From Parietaria judaica (taxonomy: Eukaryota > Streptophyta > Magnoliopsida > Rosales > Urticaceae): a stretch of DNA of 64,000 nt. The notes below the pieces were generated by a model. That model saw nothing but the letters and a program-made list of their open reading frames with translations. It was not told where the DNA came from and did no database searches. Location of the stretch: positions 17,044,001 to 17,108,000 of the forward strand of contig OX940864.1 of the NCBI GenBank assembly GCA_954871525.1. The letters are read 5' to 3'. The position numbers and the translations under genes were made by a program. This document shows, piece after piece, positions 49,421 through 61,148 of the stretch (position 1 is the stretch's first letter; the number at the start of each line of letters is the position of its first letter).

Positions 49421-51008
49421 ATGTTGTAGTGTCTTTTTTGTTTGAGAAATAGCCGGGATAATCAAGTCATCGGCTTAAGTCATGGGACGGCATTGGGTGA
49501 CATTCGGCGTCTTGTCGTTCACACCGAGTTGACGGTCCCATTGTGAGCCCAAAGTCACCCCTTTTTACAGGACGAGCTCGACGTCCCATTGTGTGTGTGT
49601 GTTTTTTTTTTTTTTTAATTTTTACAAATATTTATAATGACGCCTCCCTCGGGAAAAATGACCCGGGGTTGCCCTAAAAATCGTGTCCTTGGCGTCATGG
49701 CGACCTTTGGTAGTTGTGAAATTTTGACATTTTGTCGCTTACACCAAGCTTACGGTCGCTTTTTGAACCCGAAGCTGCCCAATTTTACGAGACGATCTCA
49801 ATGCGACACCAATTCTCTATATGATCAATTTGATTCACAAAATAACAAAAACTATTCACATTGTTGTGCTTATATTTTATAATCTCCGGGAAACAAACGA
49901 TTATTCAATCAAGATAGGGAATCTTATATTATATGTATATACATAGATAAATATTGTTGTGTCTATATAATCGATTTATGGATTAACAAAATAATACATA
50001 AGTAATTATTCACATTGTTTTGCTTTTTTTTTTTTTATGTCCACGACACAACAATTATTAAATTATATTAGGGAAGTCTATATGTATGTATATACGAGAT
50101 AGATTTTGTTATGTTTATATGATCAATTCTATTCACAAAACAACACTAATTGGAATTAAAAAAAAAATTTATTAGGTGATAGTTTTCTTCATTATTATTA
50201 TGGTTTGGAACATAGCATATGTACATCACCGTCGCCATCGTTGTACACCCACCACCAATTATAATTATTATCATCTCATAATTATTGAATTATTATAATG
50301 TATGGTCATTGTTAATTGGGGCATCAAAAAATATTATATGGCATTGTGTCATCATTGAATTGGACTTCAACCTTTTTTAGAGTTGTGACCCGATCAAATC
50401 CGGTTTTTAGCTAAACTAGTTCCAACTTGAATACTTTAAGAGTTTTGCAGTGGAAGTAAATGATCGGGCCGATTAGGATTTCACATTACGTATGTTACAT
50501 GGTAAATTAACATAATCGCCATATTTTTTTTTTTTTTCATTTACCTGTGATTTTCTAATTTTTTTCGTTGCTTTTTAGTGTTCATGTAATAGCAATGTAC
50601 TTATAATATGAGCTTAGTTTGAATATTCTTGAAAATTCTTTTGTGGAAGTGGGAATGATCAAGCCGATTAGGATTTTACATTATGCGTGTTCGTAACCTG
50701 TTTTCAATTATAAGGAATTCTTCTCCTTTGTCCGTAATTTTTTTTTTTCTGCTTTCCGGTTTTCGATTCGTAACAAGATGCTTATGATATGTGTGTAGCT
50801 CGTGGCGGTGAAGAAGAATGGCAACGTGAGCTTTGCATTGGAGGGAAATAACTATGAGGAAGATATGAATAGAAGAGGGTTTACAATAGGTGATCAAGTG
50901 TTGCGTGAGGCCTCACAAGAAGGCATGTACCCGGCCACGCCTTCCCCACCACCCTCAAGCGCACGGAGAAGAAAAGGGATTCCCCATAGGGCTCCTTTTT
51001 GGTCCTAA
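48220..51008 (+). CDS. PLATZ zinc-binding transcription factor
   Basis: Three coding exons, 48220-48411, 49156-49371 and 50799-51008, join in phase and encode 205 residues. The N-terminus [19 protein letters not shown] leads into the Cys/His-rich part ([15 protein letters not shown] then [20 protein letters not shown]). The second cluster is [19 protein letters not shown], a C-x2-C-x10-C-x3-C pattern. These match the two conserved zinc-binding regions of PLATZ proteins, plant-specific A/T-rich-sequence DNA-binding regulators in the nucleus. The C-terminal third is variable and basic and ends HRAPFWS. The start follows an AG at 48206-48207, so an upstream non-coding exon with a donor near 48116 is likely. 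Intron 2 (49372-50798) holds diverged GC-rich direct repeats at 49460-49810. No defects were seen. Confidence 0.93.
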
Positions 51009-51474
51009 ATATATATACATATATTTTATACAATGGATAAATTTTAATTATAAAAAGAAATAGAAGAAAAAGGAAACCCTCCACTATTTAGGTGTCTTTG
51101 TCGCAAAGGGTGTGTGAGAAAGTTCATTCTTTTAGAGTTTTGGGGTCCCATAATGACAAATTCTATGCTATGGAAAGATGCAATAATGGAGGATTGGTTA
51201 TTGATAATTGCAAGGTGTACATGACATTAAGAAATTGAAAAGCAAGTCTTTGTGGATTCCGTTCGGCTTGCTTTCGATGGCCCCACCAACCAACCCACAT
51301 GGGCCGTTTTGTGCAAAGGAAACAAATGTGCAACCTTTTCGCTTTTGTTTAATGCAAGTAATGAGGTAAATCAACTTTCCATGAAGGAGAGGCTCACCTA
51401 TTTTAATTGAGGGATTAAGTGAATTATTAGTGATTTTTCTTTTGAGAGAGGCTTATTTTTTTTCCTATTGAATA
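51009..51474. other. 3' flank of the PLATZ gene
   Basis: Probably includes the 3' untranslated region. No other feature was recognised. Confidence 0.45.
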
Positions 51475-51825
51475 AATCAAAATAATGCCCTTTGAATTTT
51501 ACAGAATGGTGCAATTTGTCTTCTGAATTTTAGTTTTTTACATCAATAATTTTATTTTTATTTTTTACTTTGAAAATGCAGCGTCTTCCAGGTATACATT
51601 TAAACGATATTTTTTATCTCGTATGGTAGATAAACCGGTAAAAAGTACCTTCGAACAAGTTATGCATGTCGCCCACAAATTAACATTTTTATCGTAATTC
51701 TTAATACTAAGAAGCAACGCGTTTCTTTTAGAAAGTACATTAGACACATGCTGCTAAAAACTAAATTCGAGAGGCAAAACAAACACTACACACAAAGTGT
51801 AGGGGCATTAGTCCAATTACCACAT
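51475..51825. mobile_element. short Mutator-like inverted-repeat element
   Basis: The left end AATAATGCCCTTTGAATTTT and the right end, read as the complement of GTGTAGGGGCATTAGTCC, start inverted arms of about 65 bp. Each arm ends with a TTTAGTTTTT-type block. The terminal motif matches 47145-47790, so they belong to one family. No target duplication was resolved. Confidence 0.55.
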
Positions 51826-53547
51826 TTCTTTCTTTTTACATCAATCATAATTAATGAATAAAATAAAAAAGCAAGAAAGATAGATGAATATATTTCTTAC
51901 CCTATGCACCTTTTGTGATTAACAATTTAAAACAAGAGGAAGCCTTAGCAAGTAGGTAAGAATTGATGTAGATTGATGGGCAATATATTGGGGTCGAATA
52001 ATGCCCAATGGGCAATTCAACTTAAAGAGTAGGTATATATATGTCATTCCATTTTTATAATAAAAGTTTAAGCCAAGTCCTACACGTTATGAATGAATAG
52101 AATGCGTATGTAATTTAAAGGGGAAAAAAGAAAGATAATCGAAACACGAAATTTGCATATGCTAATGTCATACACAAATGGGGCAACAATATCTTTTGGA
52201 ATTTATTAAAGGGATTTTAGAGCAAAGAATAATAAATAAGATAAAATAAAGAAAAGAAGGAAGGAAGAAGTTCCTAAACACCAATGATTAGATTCTTCTA
52301 TGTTGTCAATATGTTGTAAAGTTAAATAAGAAGAAAATATTCTTGAAAATAGAAAGCCATATATTCCACTTAAATAATGGAGGTTTAGCTATTTATGTAA
52401 CATCTTGATCTGGAAGAATGAATTTATATTCGAACATAAAGAGACACAGAGAAAGAAAATAAAAATAAAAACTTTGGGAAGGTTCTTATGTCTTGCCATA
52501 TATTGTTATTTATTTATTTATTTATTTATTTTATATGTATAGATATATCAGTTTAGTTTATTACTACAATATAGTTGTTCTTATTTAGTATGTAAAAGAG
52601 GAACATGATTGACTTTCAGGTGAATTTGGAACTTTAACGTGGACAAGCTCAAATATAGAGTTGATTAAGTGATGCAAGGGAAGTTCGGAGAAAGAGATTT
52701 GTTCTGACCGTTGATTCGTGCACAAATATCAATCAAATATATTCTTCCGCTGTCATTGATTCATGCATGATTTAAGACTAGGGCATCAAATCGCATTAAT
52801 CCTCTTAAATCTTAAGTATACAAACGTGGAGATTAACTAAAGGTCTTGAAATTCAATTAATTTTATTTACAACTAGTGAAGTTTAAATAGTTCAGGCAAA
52901 GTTACTTCAACTTTTGGCTGCTAAGAGAATATTCTAAATATTCAAAAAGTTTTGAACAAGTAAATTAACCATCCCAAACATTTATTCATTCATTCATTTA
53001 TTTATTTTTATAACAAATTTCTATTCATCAAGCAAAAGCAACATAAAGTTGATAATTTTCTGCGAAAAGAATCTTTTGGATTGTTTAAGTGAATTTGTAG
53101 GATTCTTATGTATACATTTTATTGGTTATATATAGCTCCAACTTTTCAATATATTTATTTTGATAAAGAAAGTTTTCTAATAAAATCGATTTTGCTTTAT
53201 ATAATTGTCCATGTGTCCTATTCAACGATTGTTTCAACTTTCAATATTTGAAATATTCCTAAATATATTTGGAATATTTATTATGGGATGTTGCTTCAAG
53301 CCATAATCTATTAACTAATTGAATAACAATTCCTTTATCTTATAATAACCATTTAAATATTATTATCAATATGCATTTATAATAACAAAAGTTATTAAAA
53401 TCTTTTAAAGCATATTAAAATCCAATTTCCTAAACAAAACAATAAAAAAATAAAAAATTGGAACCGAATAAATCCGGTTACAGCTAAAACGGAACAAAAT
53501 TTACCTGGAACCGGAACTAGGTTCATATTTACGGTGGATTATCTTCA
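51826..53547. other. AT-rich intergenic stretch, no gene seen
   Basis: Contains (TTTA)n at about 52505-52530 and a short ATTCATTC/TTTATTTA run at 52985-53010. At 53456-53520 there is a TTGGAACCG..GGAACCGG patch that may be debris of the Ac-like family. Confidence 0.5.
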
Positions 53548-53556
53548 TTATGTATA

Positions 53557-54525
53557 GGGTAAACTGCGGCTAATGTACTCAAAGTTTGTTTTTCTGCGGA
53601 TTATGTACTCAATGTTTTTTTTTACGGCTAATGTATCCAAACTTTATTCCGTTAGATTTTTTCGTGTTTTCCGTCACTTGACCGTCAGCGAGTGATATGT
53701 ACACTTTTCGCATTTTTGACATAACTCACTCAATTTTTGTTCAAATTTTATGCACGACCTACGGTTGGAAAGATAAGAGATAGATTTACAACTTTGGTGT
53801 TTTAAGTTTTGTAAAAAAAAAATTATTATTCCAAAATTTCAATTACAACGTAAAACTAGACATTAGTTTAATACAAAATTTTGTTTCGAGCAAATCTTAA
53901 TATACTTAATGACTTTTTATGATAAAATGTTAAACTACAAAGTTGTAGATAAATATTTTATCTTTCCAACGGTATTTTATTTGTAAATTTTGGACAAAAA
54001 AAGAGTGAGTTATGCCAAAAATATGAAAGATGTGATGTGAAAAAAGCTTTCGTATTTTTGGTATAACTTACTCATTTTTTTGTCCAAAATTTATAAATAA
54101 ACTACAGTTGGAAAGATAAAAGATTTATCTACAACGTTTTAGTTTTACGTTTTATCATAAAAAATCATTATGTATATCAAAAATTGCTCGAAACAAATAT
54201 TTTGTATTAAACTAATGTTCAGTTTTACGTTGTAATTAAAATTTCGTATTTTTTAAAAACTTTTTTTAGAAAACTTAAAACACAAAAGTTGTAGATCTAT
54301 CTCTTATCTTTCTAACGGTAGGTCGTGCATAAAATTTGAAAAAAAAGAAGAGTGAATTATGTCAAAAATACGAAAAGTGTACATATCACTCGTTGACAGT
54401 CAAGTGACGAAAAACACGAAAAAATCTAACGGGATAAAGTTTGGGTACATTAACCGTAAAAAATAAACATTGGATACATAATCCGCAAAAAAATAAACAT
54501 TGGGTACATTAGCCACAGTTTACCC
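53557..54525. mobile_element. Mutator-like foldback element, intact copy
   Basis: The duplication TTATGTATA lies at 53548-53556 and 54526-54534. The termini GGGTAAACTGCGGC and its complement open arms that pair over nearly the whole 969 bp. CTTGACCGTCAGCGAGTG, AACGTAAAACTAGACATT and TGAGTGAGTTATG-type blocks each recur inverted. The loop is near 54040. There is no coding capacity. It is a sister copy of 6443-8212 without the nested insert. Confidence 0.87.
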
Positions 54526-54656
54526 TTATGTATAATTCACTATATATATTTTAAGTCATGCCGTATAGTTATTGTTTCTTCCCTTTTGTCCCTATTTGCA
54601 AATTTGGCTTTCAATGCTCATGCAAGCTATACCCTCAGATGATAAATCATACCAAT

Positions 54657-56364
54657 CAAGGTTCAACTTACCGAACTTTCCGATAAATCGGTTACCGTTT
54701 TCGACGGATTAATCGATAGCTTACCGATTAACCGACGGAAAACCTATAATACTGTAGCTTACCGATTACCGATACTTTTCGACGAAAAAATTATAAAATA
54801 TTTTTATAATATCATACCTCAAACTCAAAACATATGTAGATACGTAAAGTCATACACACACATACAATTCCATCAAAAAGCTCAAATCTAAAAGACTAAT
54901 AACATAGTCTAACAAGTCTCAACTATCAAATACATAGTCTAATATAGTAATATCTCAAACTCAAACACATAATAGAAAGAAAGATAATGGATAGAAATAA
55001 TACTCAATAGTCAAATCGCAAAAATAGGTACTTTTAGCGCAAAAAACAAATTTTTCCTCAAAAAACAAATTAAATTCCACCAAAATCCCACATTATTGTA
55101 GGAATAAATATTTTATGAAAGCTGGCAGCAAGAAAAATCAGTAGATTACCATGAAATCACGAGCATATAAACTTGAGGACTTTTGCCGCAATTATGACAA
55201 AAACCGAACTATTGTCAAATCTGCAAATAAATTACCCCAAAAAATCAGATTAAGATTTCAAAAAATATTTAATAAACGAAAAGACCCAAAAAATGAGTAC
55301 ATTACCTAAATTATGACGAAAACCAAAATACCTTCAAATCTGCAAATAAACTACACCAAAAAAATCACATTAATATTTCAAAAAATATTTAATAAAGGAA
55401 AACACCCAAAAAAATGAGTAGATTACCTCACAAAACACGAAAGATAAACTTGCAATACTTTTGCCGCAGTTATAAGGAAAATCGAATTATCGTCAAATCT
55501 GCAAATAAACTACAACAAAAAATCAGATTAATATTTCAAAAAATATTTGATAAACGAAAAAACCCCAAAAAAATGAATAGATTACTTCACAAATCACAAA
55601 AAGTAAACTTTAAATACTTTTGCCATAATTATTAAAAAATCCGAATTATACCTCAAATCTGCCTAAAAATTGACCGAAGTGCAAAACCAGTATTTCAATA
55701 ATTTATTATTCAACTATATACATAAAAAAAATTGATTAAATAGCTATAAAACTTAAAAAAAAAAAAAAAAATTCTATACTTTTTACATAAAAAAACCTAA
55801 AAAATATTGTAATCTTGATATATTTCATCTAAATCCAACAAAATAATTACAAATAAAGTCATGGAAACAAGTTTTCATCAAGATATATTCATAAAAATGC
55901 AAAAAAAAAAAAAAAAAACTCAAAATCATAAAAGTGCCAATCTTTTATCCATCTCTAAACATAATTCATGAACAACTAACTCTTTGTTTTTGTAACTTAT
56001 GCAAATCATCTCAAAATCGTGAGAAATCAGTAAATATGAAAGAAAAATTGCAAAAAACATGTAGATCTATGATTATAACTCCTAAATATACCCAAAAGTT
56101 TGAAAAGTTTTGGAGAAATTCGGTGGAAAATGCTTAAAACAAAACTTTGCAAACTTTTGCCATATAAACTATTATCACCGAAAAGACCCTCATTTTTACA
56201 CTGCAATTTCCGATAATAGATTGGAGAAGGTTTTATTGATAAGATCGATTATCGTCGAAAAATTTATAAAACGGTAACTATTATAGGCGGTAACTTATCG
56301 GTAAACATCAGTAAGACCGATTATCAGCGATAATCAACGATTATCGACGAAAAGTCGAACCCTG
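54657..56364. mobile_element. large hAT-like element with 160-bp internal repeats
   Basis: The duplication ATACCAAT lies at 54649-54656 and 56365-56372. The termini are CAAGGTTCAACTT and the complement of AAGTCGAACCCTG. Subterminal CGACGGATTAATCG/ATTATCGACG motifs appear on both sides. The interior contains tandem modules marked by TCAAATCTGCAAATAAA at 55215, 55333, 55493 and 55653. Within them small Lys-rich frames appear, but no transposase. At 1708 bp it is the longest copy of the family here. Confidence 0.8.
55160..55690 (+). repeat. four tandem modules of about 160 bp inside the hAT-like element
   Basis: Spacings between equivalent positions are 118, 160 and 160 bp; the first unit has an internal deletion. 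Each unit contains ACTTTTGCCGCA, TCAAATCTGC and CAAAAAATATTT(A/G)ATAAA. Confidence 0.75.
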
Positions 56365-56372
56365 ATACCAAT

Positions 56373-56880
56373 GTCAATAAATGTAAAGCCATCTTTAATG
56401 TTATTGGGTAATTTTTCACTATATTAATATTCTTTATGTGTGCCAAGAAATAATAAAATATATAAAGTTTATCTAGCCCCTATTATCTAATTTATTAATT
56501 TCTTTATTAGGATAACGTGTAGTTTTTTAGAACCGCAACAAAAGAGTAAGTTTGAAAAATATAATAAATAAATATAGAGATAATAGTTATAAATGTACTT
56601 AAATTTAGAAAGAATTAACGATTATACTTAAGTTTTCTTGGTAAAGGCTGAAATATTCAAATTGTGTAAACTATAAGACTTGTGTTTTCTATCTCTATTT
56701 TGTCACTCCCGCTATTAATTTATAATAACTTGTCAACATATTCTCATTTGTCACGTATCATCATAATATGAGATGTTAAATAAAATATAAATATAATAAA
56801 TGAGAATTTGATGACACATCACTATAAATTAATGATAAAAACAAAATAAAGACGAAAAACACAGACTTTATACTTTTGTA
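56373..56880. other. intergenic, no gene seen
   Basis: AT-rich spacer between two transposable elements. Nothing was recognised. Confidence 0.5.
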
Positions 56881-57431
56881 TAGGGGTGTAAATAAAACCC
56901 GAAAATCAGATAAAAATCCGCTACCGTATCCGATTTTAAATTCCAAATCTGGATTAGAACCAGATTTGGATACCGGGGTTTATTATTTTAAAATCTGAAT
57001 ATCCGGTATCCGTTTTTTAAACCCGGTTTTTTTCTCTTTAATTTTTATTTTTTTTAAGCAAAAATGGCGAGACAATGTTTATTTTATGCATTTTAATTTT
57101 GAGACAATGGGATGTACGTTTTTTATTTTTCATTATCCATTTGGATGCAAAACATTTGAGATTGGTATTAGATTTGTACGGTTTTATGAAAGCTAAAACT
57201 TGAGAAAATGTACGTATTTAATATTTTTTAATTGGATCGGGGTAAAACTCCGGATCCGGTGTCCGAGACTGATTCGGACAATAAATCTGGATTAAAAAAA
57301 ATAAGTATCCGGATTTCGTATATCAACATTTTTGAATCAGGATTCGGATCATGATTTTCGGATATCTGGATTCCAGATTCGGATACCGAATAGTCCCAAA
57401 AAATCAGATATCCGCTCCGATTTCACCCCTA
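56881..57431. mobile_element. Ac-like hAT MITE, TAGGGGTG family
   Basis: The left end is TAGGGGTGTAAAT and the right end is TTTCACCCCTA. ATCCGG, GGATACCG and TATCCG motifs fill both flanks. The neighbouring ACTTTTGT and ACTTTTAC probably represent a decayed 8-bp duplication. There is no coding capacity. Confidence 0.7.
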
Positions 57432-57585
57432 CTTTTACGCGACTTGAGTACTTCAACCTTAACAAATAAAATTGATATAAGTTACCGATAATTTTACCTA
57501 AACTTAATATATTTTTCTGCTATTCTCTCATAATCATACACGAGGAACAAAATTAATTTTCAAAACCAAGTATATAGCACCTCTT

Positions 57586-59330
57586 ATAACAGATATTCCT
57601 ACGTACTTGATGAATTGTTTTCGCATTCCAGCTAGTCTCGTTGCTGATATTCATAAAATATGTGCGGGATTTTGGTGGGGAGACGGAAGCAATTACCGAA
57701 AGATTCATTGGTCAAAATGGATTGAGCTTTGTTAGAATAAGTGCGAGGGTGGTCTAGGCTTTAGACAAATGGGATGCTTTAATCAAGCTCTACTCCCGAA
57801 GAATATGTGGCGTCTTATCAGGTCACCGAATTCGATCGTGGATAAAGTATTTGCAGCCTGCTACTATCCTAACGGAAACGCCTTCTCGGCGAAGATGGTT
57901 TCAGTTGCCTCCCATCTATGGAGAAGCCCCTTATAGGGTCGCTCTATAATTTTAGCAGGTTCTCGTTGGCGGGTGGGTAATAGTGAAAATGTTGACATTG
58001 TGAACGATAATTGGATCCCGAGGACTAGCTCTCTTCATCTCATTGATCCACCCCCGTTGCCACAGAATATGCGTGTATGTGAGCTAAAGACCTACTCGGG
58101 AGATTGGGATGATGAGCTTATTAGAGCAATTTTTGGATCAGAGGATGCCTCGGCCATTCTTATCATTCTTCGGGCAGACAATAATCAAGAGGATGAGATT
58201 ATGTGGCATTTTTCTACGGATGGTGAGAACTCAGTAAAAAGTGGATACCGAATCAGTTTCGCTTCAATGTTCAACCTCGGATCGACATCCTCTTCTGGTA
58301 ATGGAACATCCTGGTGGAGTAAAATTTGGAAGGTTAAAGCCCCTCCGAAGGTCAAACTCCATTTGTGGAGGGTCTGCAAAAAAGTTATGCCTGCTCGCAC
58401 GGTTCTATCTAGTTGTGGGATGCCTATCGATACTAGGTGTCCTCTCTGTCATATTGAGCATGAGACTGTTAGTCATTGTTTTTGGGGGTGCAAATGTGTT
58501 CGAAAAGCATGGAAATTGGCAGGTTAAGGTGGTATTTTGGACTTCTTCGAACTAGGAATTGACCCTCTTTGCCTCGTGTCATCGGCCCCCACCTCTCTCA
58601 GCTCGGGTGAGTCTGCACTTTTTGCTACTCTAATATAGCTAATCTGGAAAAACAGAAATAGTGTCGTGACTGGAAGTAAATCGAGAACAGTAGAGAATAT
58701 TGTGGAGGGGGCGCTCAGTTACCTTTCAGAGTTCAAGGAGGCCCGAAAGACAGAGAACCTTAAGAAGGCTGACAAGACAACCGCATCGGCTTCGAAGCAC
58801 CATGAGGTGGGGTGGGTAGACATTTGCGTTGACATTGCGATTGATGGTCGTGGAGAGGGATATGGAATTGGCCTAGTTGCTCGTAATCACGAGAATCGAG
58901 TCCTAGCCTCGGGAATTAATTTCTACAGGCACGAGCTGCCCCCTTATCTTGCGGAGGCTTCTGCTATTCGTCAAGGAGCTGAATGGGCTTTTGATCATGG
59001 TTGGTCGAAGATTCTAATACAATTTAGAGGTGGTTAAACTCTAAACAGTAAATCTAATCCTCTCACAGATTTGGGCACCATCACCTCTGATACCCTTCGT
59101 ATAGCTGCTCAGATTGAGTTTGTGGTTTTTTTACTTTAACCCGAGAAGTTGTAATAAAATTGCGCATTGTCTTGCTAAACTCGCAATTAAGTCTAGAGGA
59201 AATATTGTTTGGTTGGAGTTTATTCCGCCAAGTGTTGAATTACCTCTATTGTTGAATGATTCTGGTCGTAATCAGGGAGTCCGACCCTTGTTCGGGACGC
59301 TCGTCTGGCCGTTGCCAATATTAATTTGAT
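57586..59330 (+). pseudogene. LINE/L1-type retrotransposon, 5'-truncated and degenerate
   Basis: Consecutive, interrupted plus-strand frames follow the 3' half of a plant L1 ORF2. The end of the reverse transcriptase comes first (DIPTYLMNCFRIPASLV, CAGFWWGDG, IHWSKW). A zf-RVT domain follows in the 184-codon frame 57973-58527 (WWSKIWKVKAPPKVKLHLWR, MPARTVLSSCG, CPLCHIEHETVSHCFWGC). An RNase H-like RVT_3 domain is at 58666-59240 (GLVARNHENRVLASG, AEASAIRQGAEWAFDHGW, CNKIAHCLAKLA). Stops and frameshifts separate them. The upstream endonuclease and the rest of the RT are missing, as expected for incomplete reverse transcription. A poly(A)-like run at 59499-59508 may mark the old tail. Confidence 0.85.
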
Positions 59331-59339
59331 GTGGAGTAC

Positions 59340-60298
59340 TCTTCCCTCTCGAGCCGCACTCATTTGGGAGACTCGAAGGGTTTAACAAGGCTCATATTTC
59401 TTTTAAAAAAATCACTGATATTCATTTATTGTCCGTCACACGTGAACTCTGACTAGCATCGTTTCTGACCAAGTAGAATAATAACGCTCTGATAATTAAA
59501 AAAAAAAACTGTTTTTTCCCAGAGAAGTCTTGATAAAATACAAGGGTATTAATGAATTAAAAAAAATGAGTCATTGGTTTCTCCTTTTGATATGTTGATA
59601 GCTGTAGTTTCTTGTAAAATCGATTATAACGCTTCTGTTTTCATACCATTAAATGTTGTAATTAATTGTTATTACTATGGTAGTCCGGTTTGGGGCTTTT
59701 AAATTTTTATCATAAAAATTTAGATCCAAAAATCTTGAGTCCGATTTTTTTTGGAATCAGGCGAACACTCTATTTGTATATGGATAAATTCAGAATACAA
59801 ATTTTCTAATCATGGACTAAAATTAATATTTCTTAATATTTTAAATTAAAGGATCGTTAGATTTTAGTTTCAATTAAATATAAATTGTTATGAAATAAAA
59901 TCGTAATTTTTAAATTTTTAATTTAATCCTTCTGATTGATAGTAATTACTAATTACATATTAAAATTTAATGCAAGGCATTATGCATAAAAGTAGCATAC
60001 ATCTTTCTTATAGATGTCCATGATACATATATATATATATATATATATATAGCAAATTATCATATTTCATATGGTTGATTATTCCAACAAATTGATATTC
60101 CATAACATTATTCTATTATAATTTTTCACTCACTAAGAATTCAATATTTTTTTTTTGTTCCTCCTAGTAATTACAAAAAAAAAAAAAAAAAAATTATCGT
60201 TAAAACAAATTAATCTTGTACTCCTGAATTAACAACTAGCTTAATTTTAAAAATATATCTCACAATAGAAAAAGAAAAAAAATTCAATACCCTTAGCT
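59340..60298. other. 3' flank of the ATL gene
   Basis: Contains a TA microsatellite at about 60025-60050 and poly(A) at 60173-60192. No gene was seen. Confidence 0.5.
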
Positions 60299-61093
60299 TC
60301 AGCAAGAATTCCCAGAATCTCCATGTATACCGCTTGATGCTTGAAGGTGAGACGACAGTGACCTAAACAGACTCAACGGCCTCCGATGATCCGAAGACGA
60401 ACTAGCTGAAGCCGAAGATGAAGACGTAGAAGAAGAAGAAGAAGAAGAAGAAGCCTTGTTTTCATCCTTATCAGCTACATTGTTCTCTCTCGGCGTGGCC
60501 TCACTGGTTTGAGTCCTCCTCACATCCATGACTGCTTCATTCGGACTCCGTCGAAAGAACGGAATCCGACGGCATCCATGTTCTCTATCAGTACTGTCAC
60601 TGTCATTCAAATCAATAACGATCTGAGGGGCGACGAACGGAAAGACCATCGCTCGGCATATCGGACACGTCACTCTCGAGGCGAGCCACTGGTCAACGCA
60701 CCTCACATGGAACATGTGCTGACAATTCGGTAGAAGCCTGACCATCACACTTTCCTCGAGCTCGGAGAGACAGATTGCGCATTCCCCTTGCTCCTTATCG
60801 TCGTTGGAGAATCCAACCGTTGGGATCATGGCAACAAGCTTCTTATCCAATCCCGACTTACTCTCGCTGCCCGAGGCAAACCCTAGAGGCCCCTGATCGG
60901 CGTCTTGGCTGTCCCGGAACCTCCTAAGGCAAAACTGGACGACGAGAAAATGGTATATTAGTATTGAGAAGGTGGTTAGGGCAACTCCACAGCCTGAGAT
61001 GACTAATGGGATAAGCACAGCGCTCGGTAGATACGTTGAGATAGACATGTTTGGCTTGAGTTCATGCAAAATTAAGAGAGTACGTCGATACAT
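60299..61093 (-). CDS. ATL-type RING-H2 E3 ubiquitin ligase
   Basis: A single-exon frame of 264 residues from the first ATG. A second ATG at 61048 (MSISTYLP, giving 249 residues) fits the family better, because ATL proteins begin shortly before the membrane segment. One hydrophobic span lies at about residues 24-52 (numbering from the first ATG). The GLD motif is at 81-83. The RING-H2 is C105-x2-C-x15-C-x-H-x2-H-x2-C-x10-C-x2-C146, with the conserved Trp in DQWLASR. The tail contains a run of Ser residues from a (GAA)n-type repeat and ends NSC. ATL proteins are membrane-bound ligases that pass ubiquitin to regulatory targets, often in defence or stress responses. Target and inducing signal are unknown here. 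Intronless structure is the rule in this family. Confidence 0.93.
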   Translation of the reverse strand: MYRRTLLILHELKPNMSISTYLPSAVLIPLVISGCGVALTTFSILIYHFLVVQFCLRRFRDSQDADQGPLGFASGSESKSGLDKKLVAMIPTVGFSNDDKEQGECAICLSELEESVMVRLLPNCQHMFHVRCVDQWLASRVTCPICRAMVFPFVAPQIVIDLNDSDSTDREHGCRRIPFFRRSPNEAVMDVRRTQTSEATPRENNVADKDENKASSSSSSSSTSSSSASASSSSDHRRPLSLFRSLSSHLQASSGIHGDSGNSC

Positions 61094-61107
61094 ACACCGA
61101 TAGGAAT

Positions 61108-61109
61108 AC

Positions 61110-61145
<36 letters not shown>
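61108..61145. repeat. (TA)n microsatellite just upstream of the ATL gene
   Basis: An uninterrupted TA run begins about 15-20 bp upstream of the first ATG of the ATL gene. It is probably within its leader or core promoter. Confidence 0.8.
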
Positions 61146-61148
<3 letters not shown>

